Made by a program: the position numbers and the translations under genes | Shown: positions 57,232 through 64,000 of the stretch, piece by piece | Position numbering within the stretch: position 1 is the first letter of the stretch | How the letters are laid out: the number at the start of each line of letters is the position of its first letter | From: Marinilabiliaceae bacterium ANBcel2 | GTDB lineage: Bacteria > Bacteroidota > Bacteroidia > Bacteroidales > Marinilabiliaceae | DNA length: 64,000 nt | Direction: 5' to 3' | Assembly: GCA_029688995.1 (NCBI GenBank) | Contig: JARULA010000001.1 | Coordinates: 62,001-126,000 of the forward strand | Notes under the pieces: model-generated | What the model was told of the DNA's origin: nothing | Seen by the model: the letters and a program-made list of their open reading frames with translations, nothing else | The model's database searches: none

Positions 57232-59097
57232 CTAATCAGGTATTTCACTAAGATTAAGCCATCTCTCCTCCTTACTATCGAGCTCTTTTAAAATCTCCCC
57301 TAACTTTAATGATACCTCATTTAACTCCTCACCACTTAAACTTCCCGAACTCAAACTATTTTCCAATTCAGCCTTCTCTTGCTCCAACTTCTCTATATCT
57401 TTCTCTATCTGCTCAAACTCCTTTTTCTCATTAAAACTCTTTTTACGAGGTCTTTCTTTAACCTGTCGCTTTTTAACTACTGATTTTTTCCCCTTCTCAC
57501 GATTTTTCTCTTTTATTTTCTGCTTAGTATGTTGTGCGTACTGACTGTAATTTCCGGGAAAATCTTTTAATTTACCGCCACTCTCAAAAGCAAACACCTT
57601 ATCGACAACTTTATCCAGAAAAAAACGGTCGTGAGATACTATAACAACGCACCCTTTAAAATTTTGAAGATACTCCTCTAACACATTAAGAGTAAAAATA
57701 TCCAAATCGTTTGTTGGCTCATCCAAAATCAAAAAATTGGGATTACGCATTAAAACAGTCATTAAATAAAGACGCTTTTTCTCTCCTCCGCTTAGCTTAT
57801 TAACATAGAGATAATGCATCTCATCGGGAAAGAGAAAATATCTTAAATATCTGGAAGCACTCATCTGAGTTCCGTCAACAGCCGAAATTACTTCGGCAAG
57901 ATCAGAGATAACTTCAATCACACGCTTATTTTCATCTAATTTAATCCCCTCCTGCCGGTAATATCCAAACACTACAGTTTCACCTCTCTCTAAAACTCCT
58001 GTTTCAGGTTTTAATGAGCCTGTGATAATATTAAGAAGTGTACTTTTACCTGTTCCATTCTTTCCAATAATACCAACCTTTTCGCCCGGAGAAAACTTAT
58101 ATGAAAAATTATCTATAAGCTGTTTACCGGCAAAGCCCTTGGAAACATTATGCAAATTAACAACCTTTTTACCTAAACGATGTGACTTTATATCTAAGTT
58201 AAGATCTTTCTCTTCTATTTGGCGAGAAGCTCTCTCCTTAAGATCATAAAAAGCATCTATACGATACTTTGCCTTGGTACTGCGAGCTTGAGGTGTTTTG
58301 TTCATCCACTCCTGCTCTTTGCGCATAAGGTTACGGGCTTTCTCAACCTCGGCATTGGCCGACTGGCGCCTCTCTTCTCTCTTCTCAATAAAATAAGAGT
58401 AATTACCCTGGTAACGATAGATTGTTTGATCATCAAGTTCGTAAATAACATTACACACCTTATCTAAAAAAAAGCGATCATGGGTAACCATTAACAGGGT
58501 AGCTCTATCTCTTTTCAGGTACTCCTCAAGCCATTCAACCATATCCAAATCAAGATGATTAGTTGGCTCATCCAAAATAAGAAAGTCAGGTTTATTTATT
58601 AAAGCTGCAGCAAGAGCAACACGCTTTGCCTCTCCACCCGATAATACTTCTGCCGACTTATTATAATCCTCAATCTTAAGACGTGATAAAATTTGCTTTA
58701 CCCGCTCTTCAAAATCCCATGCATTTAGTCGGTCCATACTGGCAACCAACCTGTTAAGCTCCTGTTGATTATTAGAATATAATGCCGCTTGATATTTTTT
58801 AACTGTATCACTTATTTCACTTGCACTATCTAAAACGGCATCAATAACATTTTTACCAGAGTCAAATTGTGGATTTTGATTAAGATAAGCCACTTCTATC
58901 CCCTTGCGTATCACAATATCACCAGCATTAGGAGATGTTTTGCCGGCAATTATATCTAACAGTGTTGTTTTACCGGTGCCATTACGAGCTATAAGTGCTG
59001 CTTTATCACCCTCTGATAAACCAAAACTTATCTCATTAAAAAGATCAATCTCACCCCATCGGTGAGTGAGTTTCTCTACTGAAAGAATATTAGCCAT
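57232..59097 (-). CDS. ABC-F family ATPase, Uup-like
   Basis: Cytoplasmic tandem ABC protein (621 aa) without membrane domains. The first cassette has ARNGTGKTT, LSGGEAKRVALA and LILDEPTNHLD; the second has GKNGTGKST, LSGGEKKRLYL and LILDEPTNDLD. A linker and a C-terminal Lys/Glu-rich coiled coil (about 535-621) are typical of Uup, which binds DNA or ribosomes. ABC-F proteins act on the ribosome, in some cases in antibiotic protection. This one looks like the housekeeping Uup class. Confidence 0.9.
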   Translation of the reverse strand: MANILSVEKLTHRWGEIDLFNEISFGLSEGDKAALIARNGTGKTTLLDIIAGKTSPNAGDIVIRKGIEVAYLNQNPQFDSGKNVIDAVLDSASEISDTVKKYQAALYSNNQQELNRLVASMDRLNAWDFEERVKQILSRLKIEDYNKSAEVLSGGEAKRVALAAALINKPDFLILDEPTNHLDLDMVEWLEEYLKRDRATLLMVTHDRFFLDKVCNVIYELDDQTIYRYQGNYSYFIEKREERRQSANAEVEKARNLMRKEQEWMNKTPQARSTKAKYRIDAFYDLKERASRQIEEKDLNLDIKSHRLGKKVVNLHNVSKGFAGKQLIDNFSYKFSPGEKVGIIGKNGTGKSTLLNIITGSLKPETGVLERGETVVFGYYRQEGIKLDENKRVIEVISDLAEVISAVDGTQMSASRYLRYFLFPDEMHYLYVNKLSGGEKKRLYLMTVLMRNPNFLILDEPTNDLDIFTLNVLEEYLQNFKGCVVIVSHDRFFLDKVVDKVFAFESGGKLKDFPGNYSQYAQHTKQKIKEKNREKGKKSVVKKRQVKERPRKKSFNEKKEFEQIEKDIEKLEQEKAELENSLSSGSLSGEELNEVSLKLGEILKELDSKEERWLNLSEIPD

Positions 59098-59115
59098 AAA
59101 CTGTTTACTACTTTT

Positions 59116-60117
59116 TTACATCATTACAGGAGTTGAAACTTTATCAATCTCTTGAAGTTCTTCGTCACTAAATTCAATACAATTTAAAGCTCCCAAATTA
59201 TTATCAAGTTGATCAACCGAACTTGCTCCTACTAAAACGGATGTTATTGCAGAACTTTTTAAAAGCCAGGATATTGACATTTGAGCCAAAGATTGACCAC
59301 GATTTAATGCTAACTGGTTCAATTGCTGTAAAGCTTTTAACCTGTCAACAGTTAACACCTCTTTTTTTAAAAAACCATACTCTTTTGCTATTCTTGAATT
59401 TGAGGGAATCTCTTTTAAGTAACGATTAGTTAATAGCCCCTGTGCTAAAGGAGAAAAAGCTATAGTTCCTATACCTTCGTTTAAATTATAATCTAAAAGC
59501 TGATCCTCTACCCACCGGTTTAATATATTATAACGTGGCTGATGAATAATAAAAGGAGTGCCCATCTCTTTTAAAATAGTATGGGCTACCTGGGTCTGCT
59601 CTGCACTGTAATTTGAGATTCCTACATATAAAGCTTTTCCCTGACGCACTATAAGATCTAAAGCTCTCATAGTCTCCTCTACAGGTGTATCAGGATCGGG
59701 ACGATGACTGTAAAATATATCTACATACTCCAAATTCATCCTTTTTAAGCTTTGGTCCAGACTGGCAACCAGATTTTTTTTAGAACCCCACTCTCCATAC
59801 GGGCCGGGCCACATATAGTAACCTGCCTTTGTAGAGATAACCATCTGGTCTCGATAAGGTTTAAAATCACTCTTTATCATACGACCAAAATTCTCTTCAG
59901 CTGAGCCGGGTTCAGGTCCATAATTATTGGCAAGATCAAAATGAGTTATACCTTTATCAAAAGCAAACCTTAAAATATCTTTAATAGTATAATAACTATC
60001 TACCGACCCAAAGTTGTGCCATAATCCCAAAGAGATTGCAGGCAGTTTTAACCCGCTCTTACCACATCGGCGATAAATCATCGAGTTATACCTGTTTTTA
60101 TCAGCTATATAGTTCAT
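59116..60117 (-). CDS. Aldo/keto reductase, YghZ-like
   Basis: NADPH-dependent aldo/keto reductase (333 aa from the ATG at 60117). The start region NRYNSMIYRRCGKSGLKLPAI matches YghZ-type reductases, and LANNYGP, RPDPDTPVEETM and HRPDPDTP-type segments follow. The catalytic Tyr lies in the ANNYG motif. E. coli YghZ reduces L-glyceraldehyde 3-phosphate and methylglyoxal-type aldehydes. An upstream ATG at 60141 adds 8 residues that do not match the family. It is 18 nt upstream of the ABC-F gene on the same strand. Confidence 0.88.
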   Translation of the reverse strand: MNYIADKNRYNSMIYRRCGKSGLKLPAISLGLWHNFGSVDSYYTIKDILRFAFDKGITHFDLANNYGPEPGSAEENFGRMIKSDFKPYRDQMVISTKAGYYMWPGPYGEWGSKKNLVASLDQSLKRMNLEYVDIFYSHRPDPDTPVEETMRALDLIVRQGKALYVGISNYSAEQTQVAHTILKEMGTPFIIHQPRYNILNRWVEDQLLDYNLNEGIGTIAFSPLAQGLLTNRYLKEIPSNSRIAKEYGFLKKEVLTVDRLKALQQLNQLALNRGQSLAQMSISWLLKSSAITSVLVGASSVDQLDNNLGALNCIEFSDEELQEIDKVSTPVMM

Positions 60118-60176
60118 AAAAAAAGGTTTTAATTTATACATGTTATTTTATTAATATACAATCTATTAAACTATAT

Positions 60177-61487
60177 TTAATTTTCACCACTACTGTAAAA
60201 TAGTATCTTTTCTTCGATTATATTACTGCACACTTCACAAAAGCCATCAGCACTATTGCGGCGCATTAAACAATCAAATGATGGACGATAAACCCCTTCA
60301 CTTACATAACCTCCCCCTTCAAACAAGCCAGTTACATTACGATAAGCAGGTACATCGGGTGTTGGCACCGGAGTCTTTTCATCTATTAAACTAGTCCATT
60401 TTTTATTAAAATCCACCAATGTTGTTAAATTGGGGTACCAGGGCTCTATCTCAAGATTTATAAAGTTTTCATAAGAGACCTCATCTTCAAAATACTCATC
60501 GCCTAAACCTGCCATTCCATGCCCCAATTCATGAACCAAAACAGTTTCTGCATCACGATGACCTGCAGCAACAATTGAAAAATAGTTATATATACCTCCA
60601 CCCCCATATTTTTCACTATTTACCAATATGGCAACATGATCAAATTTTAACGGTAAAACATAATCATAAAGATCCCATACCTTAAAAGAGTTTAAGTAAC
60701 GATCAATCCCTAAAATATTGTAACTGCTGCTTAACACGCTATTGGCCCATTTGCCATTAACAGGATCATCAACACCCTTATCTTTAGAAGGAAGAGCAAG
60801 AGCTTTAATACGAATTCGATCTCTGTAACGACTATATGGAGATACTGATAAAAGAGCTTTCTTCATACGCCGTGCATCATCATAAAACTTTGACATCTCT
60901 TCTTCGCGGTACCCTTCGGCCACAAAAAGAAGATCAAAATAGTTATCTTTTAAATCATCACCATGAACAGTTTTTAAAGGATACTGGTTATAAGTTGACA
61001 TGGATATAGGTCTGCTTTCACAATTTACCACTTCGGATATAAGAGGGTAAAAAAGACCCTGACTGTCACGTCCCTCTACTACTAACTTCACTTTTTTACC
61101 GGGAAAGGGCATTAAAAGTGTCTGCTGAAAAGCTCTCGATTTATCTCGTGCAACACTCGTACTTCTCCACTCTTCAAAGAGTGTAGAAAAACCCCTTTTA
61201 AAAAGAGTATCTCCATTTTTAGAAATTAACATATAACGATACTCTCCAAAATCAAATGGAGAGAGAAACTGCACAGGATTTAATGTCGCTCGATTATACC
61301 ATCTCAAATCACTAATATAGGCCGATTGGGAATTATCATCACCAGTAAAAACCATATCTACACGTAATGTTTTATCAATAAACAACTCACCATTTTGGTT
61401 AACTAAACCCCATATAGGCGATATCAATAGTATCAAAAAGAGAAAGAGTAAAAGAAAAAAAGTGTTCCGCATAATATCCCTATTCAT
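60177..61487 (-). CDS. M64 (IgA peptidase-type) zinc metallopeptidase
   Basis: Secreted metallopeptidase (436 aa) with a signal peptide (about 1-25). After an N-terminal M64-associated beta domain comes the zinc site HELGHGMAGLGDEY (His319, Glu320, His323 and Asp330). Conserved Cys residues near the C-terminus (CLMRRNSADGFCEVC) follow the catalytic part, also typical. The family is named for an IgA-cleaving enzyme of an intestinal clostridium, but most members act on unknown proteins. It is 60 nt upstream of the aldo/keto reductase on the same strand. Confidence 0.9.
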   Translation of the reverse strand: MNRDIMRNTFFLLLFLFLILLISPIWGLVNQNGELFIDKTLRVDMVFTGDDNSQSAYISDLRWYNRATLNPVQFLSPFDFGEYRYMLISKNGDTLFKRGFSTLFEEWRSTSVARDKSRAFQQTLLMPFPGKKVKLVVEGRDSQGLFYPLISEVVNCESRPISMSTYNQYPLKTVHGDDLKDNYFDLLFVAEGYREEEMSKFYDDARRMKKALLSVSPYSRYRDRIRIKALALPSKDKGVDDPVNGKWANSVLSSSYNILGIDRYLNSFKVWDLYDYVLPLKFDHVAILVNSEKYGGGGIYNYFSIVAAGHRDAETVLVHELGHGMAGLGDEYFEDEVSYENFINLEIEPWYPNLTTLVDFNKKWTSLIDEKTPVPTPDVPAYRNVTGLFEGGGYVSEGVYRPSFDCLMRRNSADGFCEVCSNIIEEKILFYSSGEN

Positions 61488-61581
61488 TTGAAAATATTTT
61501 AATTATGTTTTTCACCAAATGATAAGCGGTTTTGCAAGATAATAATAGTTTAATTAGTTTTGACAAAAAAGCAAAATTAAG

Positions 61582-62871
61582 ATGATTGAAGAGATAATTA
61601 AAGAGTCGTGGCTTAGAAGATGGCTTCAAAGTCAACTTGAAAATATGCACATGCCCGATTGGGTCTTTTTATCGATTGATTTTTCAGTAAGAGCAATAGC
61701 TCTATATCTTATTAGCAGCCTTGTTTATTTTGTTTCAAAAAAGGTAGCTCTATACTACCTGGTAAAGCTTTTAAAACGCACAAAATCGAAATTTTGTGAA
61801 CTTATAGTTTCCCGTCGTGTACCACACAGATTCTCACATGCTTCACCGGCAATTATAATATTGCTTCTGTCAGAATCTCTTTTTATAGATTTCCCTGACA
61901 CAACTGATTTTATAAAAACAGTATCTCTTGTTTATCTAACTTTGGTTATATTTTGGAGTATTCAGGCCATTTTAAAAGCGCTCGAAGACCTTTACAACAC
62001 CAAACCCTTTGCAAGCGAGCGCCCTATAAAAACCTATATGCAGGTTATAGTGATTCTATCATACTTTATCTGTTTTTTAATTCTGCTGGAAATCATATTT
62101 AACATTCAGGTCACAAGAGTATTTGCCGGTCTTGGCGCTATGGCGGCAGTATTAATGCTAATTTTCAGAGACTCCATACTTGGGTTTGTTGCAGGAATAC
62201 AATTAACCGCAAACAAAATGGTACGTGTTGGAGACTGGGTCTCTATGCCTGGTTATAATGCAGATGGAGATGTAATGGAGATAACCCTTAATACTGTTAA
62301 AGTTAAAAACTGGGATCAAACAATCACCACTATACCCACATACGCCATGGTTTCAAGTCCGTTCGTCAACTGGAGAGGGATGGAAGAGTCGGGAGGAAGA
62401 AGAATTATGCGTAGTGTAAATATTGATATCAGAAGCGTTAAATTTTGTACTAATGAAATGATTGAAAAGTATAAAAAGATAGAACATCTTAATAGTTACA
62501 TAAATAGTAAACAAAAAGAGATAGAAGATTACAATAAAAAGTATAATGTAGATAGTTCTGTTTTAGTGAACGGAAGACGAATGACCAATTTAGGAGTGTT
62601 TAGAAAGTATCTTGAAAATTATATAATAAGACATCCCCGCCTAAACACTGATATGATATATCTTATAAGGCATCTTCAGCCCTCTGAGAAAGGAGTACCA
62701 CTCGAAATATATGTTTTCAGTAAAGAGCAGGCATGGGTAAGATATGAGGAGGTACAGGCCGACCTGTTTGATCATGTACTTGCCGTTATATCAGAATTTG
62801 ACCTTAAGGTATTTCAACTACCATCGGGTGATGATGTAAAAAGCGTTATAAATTCAATAGGATCTAAATAG
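61582..62871 (+). CDS. Mechanosensitive channel of the MscS superfamily, YbdG-like
   Basis: Inner-membrane protein (429 aa). Several transmembrane helices in the first half lead to the pore helix AGLGAMAAVLMLIFRDSILGFVAGIQL and the beta domain with MVRVGDWVSMPGYNADGDVMEI. The long C-terminal cytoplasmic domain with an insertion is characteristic of YbdG/MscM-type channels. These act as osmotic safety valves on hypo-osmotic shock. The gene is convergent with pepT, and the two 3' ends overlap by 8 nt. Confidence 0.92.
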   Translation: MIEEIIKESWLRRWLQSQLENMHMPDWVFLSIDFSVRAIALYLISSLVYFVSKKVALYYLVKLLKRTKSKFCELIVSRRVPHRFSHASPAIIILLLSESLFIDFPDTTDFIKTVSLVYLTLVIFWSIQAILKALEDLYNTKPFASERPIKTYMQVIVILSYFICFLILLEIIFNIQVTRVFAGLGAMAAVLMLIFRDSILGFVAGIQLTANKMVRVGDWVSMPGYNADGDVMEITLNTVKVKNWDQTITTIPTYAMVSSPFVNWRGMEESGGRRIMRSVNIDIRSVKFCTNEMIEKYKKIEHLNSYINSKQKEIEDYNKKYNVDSSVLVNGRRMTNLGVFRKYLENYIIRHPRLNTDMIYLIRHLQPSEKGVPLEIYVFSKEQAWVRYEEVQADLFDHVLAVISEFDLKVFQLPSGDDVKSVINSIGSK

Positions 62872-64000
62872 CATTTTGAGCAATCTGCTTTATTACTTCA
62901 ACAGATTTATACATACTTTGAACAGAAATAAATTCATATGGTCCGTGAAAATTGTGTCCACCAGTAAATATATTAGGTGTTGGCAAGCCCATATATGATA
63001 ATCTTGCACCATCGGTACCACCTCGCACCGGACGAATAAGAGGCTCTACCCCAACATCATTCATCGCCTCTTCAGCAAGATCTACAATATGATATACCGG
63101 CTCTATTTTCTCTCTCATGTTAAAATATTCATCAACAAGCGAAAGCTCCATTGTGCCTGCCCCAAACTCAGAATTTATTTTTTTAACAAGATGCTCAATC
63201 TCTTTCTTACGATCTTCAAATCTCTCTCTTTTAAAATCTCTTATTAAAAATTTTATCTCAGTTCTTTCAACATTACCATTAAAAGAGCAGAGGTGATAAA
63301 AACCTTCATACCCATCACTATGTTCAGGAGTTTCATGTCTGGGAAGCATTGCTACAAACTGATTTGCAATACGCATTGAATTTCTCATCTTTTTACGAGC
63401 ATATCCGGGATGAACACAACATCCATGAATCACAATTTTGGCTGTTGCAGCATTAAAATTTTCATACTCCAATTGACCTATTTCACCTCCATCAATAGTA
63501 TAAGCATAATCAGCACCAAACTTTTCTACATCAAAGTGATCTGCTCCCTGACCAATCTCCTCATCGGGTGTAAAGCATATTCTCACTTTACAGTGCTCAA
63601 CAGTGGGATTTTCAATAAAAAACTCCATTGCAGAAACAATTTCTGCAATTCCAGCTTTATCATCAGAACCTAAAAGGGTATCTCCCGAAGTTGTTATCAA
63701 ATCATCTCCGATATATTTTTTTAACTCAGGAAACTCATCTACCCTAAGTTTTATATTATGATCTTTATTAAGAACAATATCCTCACCCCTGTAAGATTCT
63801 ACCACTTTTGGGCGAATTTTTTTACCGGGGTAGTCCGGACTGGTATCCATGTGGGCAATAAAACCTACAACGGAACCCTCCTTTTCTCTATTAGAAGGAA
63901 GGGTTGCTGTTACATAACTATTTTCATCAACCTCTACATCCGACAACCCAATCTCCTCTAATTCACGCGCCAACTCCTGAGCAAAAATTGCCTGTCCGGG
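62864..64000 (-). CDS. pepT: Peptidase T (5' end outside the window)
   Basis: Cytosolic tripeptidase of the M20 family. The visible 378 codons lack about the first 30 residues; the frame stays open through 64000 with PGQAIFAQELARELEE, matching the region shortly after the PepT N-terminus. Zinc-site motifs are GFIAHMDTSPDYPG (first ligand His, catalytic Asp), GSDDKAGIAEI, TPDEEIGQGAD and FTGGHNFHGPYE at the C-terminus. Without the first ligands missing, the enzyme appears complete apart from its start. Convergent with the mechanosensitive channel gene. Confidence 0.93.
   Translation of the reverse strand, partial: PGQAIFAQELARELEEIGLSDVEVDENSYVTATLPSNREKEGSVVGFIAHMDTSPDYPGKKIRPKVVESYRGEDIVLNKDHNIKLRVDEFPELKKYIGDDLITTSGDTLLGSDDKAGIAEIVSAMEFFIENPTVEHCKVRICFTPDEEIGQGADHFDVEKFGADYAYTIDGGEIGQLEYENFNAATAKIVIHGCCVHPGYARKKMRNSMRIANQFVAMLPRHETPEHSDGYEGFYHLCSFNGNVERTEIKFLIRDFKRERFEDRKKEIEHLVKKINSEFGAGTMELSLVDEYFNMREKIEPVYHIVDLAEEAMNDVGVEPLIRPVRGGTDGARLSYMGLPTPNIFTGGHNFHGPYEFISVQSMYKSVEVIKQIAQNAI

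Noticed and set aside
1-64000. CRISPR arrays, tRNA or rRNA genes, phage modules
   Set aside because: The intergenic spaces are short and were read through. I saw no regularly spaced repeats, no T-loop-like GGTTCRA sequences in cloverleaf context and no structural phage genes.

Overview
The window is an AT-rich chromosomal segment of a Bacteroidota, most likely from the Bacteroidales/Marinilabiliales group. The lineage call is inferred from PorP/SprF proteins and type IX secretion (T9SS) sorting domains of types A and B, a beta-propeller histidine kinase, a BioG-type biotin pathway, meso-diaminopimelate dehydrogenase, and a DAHP synthase with a C-terminal chorismate mutase. Very acidic secreted proteins, a trehalose pathway and a mechanosensitive channel would suit a saline habitat, but that is conjecture. 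I saw no tRNA, rRNA, CRISPR array, intact insertion sequence or phage genes.

Layout. 1-1.5 kb: decayed edge with a coiled-coil/lipoprotein fusion running off the window, an ISAs1-type transposase tail and the stump of an FG-GAP-like gene. 1.5-7.4 kb: leftward biotin operon (112-aa unknown, bioB, bioA, bioF, bioG, bioC, bioD). 7.7-12.2 kb: ddh and a large propeller sensor kinase. 12.2-20.6 kb: leftward glycogen-to-trehalose operon (glgX, treZ, and a treY-malQ fusion). 21.2-30.7 kb: M13 peptidase, hemH, an odd Trp-Met repeat protein, a DEAD-box helicase, speA and thrA. 31.0-38.8 kb: rightward T9SS cassette of two CHU_C-tailed surface proteins, each followed by a PorP/SprF protein. 38.8-46.4 kb: ung, an Lrp regulator and a 2094-aa five-module beta-helix protein with a type A sorting domain. 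46.6-49.3 kb: pabB and tilS. 49.3-53.5 kb: leftward aromatic amino acid operon (pheA, aminotransferase, DAHP synthase-chorismate mutase, tyrA). 53.7-57.2 kb: Mla-type lipid ABC transporter. 57.2-64 kb: ABC-F protein, aldo/keto reductase, M64 peptidase, mechanosensitive channel and a 5'-truncated pepT.

The most interesting signal lies in the 300 bases upstream of the aromatic operon. A 29-codon reading frame contains a block of Phe, Tyr and Trp codons (15 aromatic residues in all). It is followed by a strong hairpin with a T tract that ends 15-39 nt before the first gene, depending on its start. Two mutually exclusive pairings are visible: a 15-bp duplex between the Phe/Tyr codons and the segment after the leader stop, and a 7-bp GC-rich pairing that would tie up the terminator. 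This has the architecture of a ribosome-mediated transcription attenuator, here in a Bacteroidota genome. Other points worth checking are the TreY-MalQ fusion, the STAS-MlaE fusion, the Trp-Met repeat protein, the sensor-kinase gene without a receiver, a cluster of TTTGTAA half-sites before the biotin operon, and an orphan terminator hairpin upstream of glgX.
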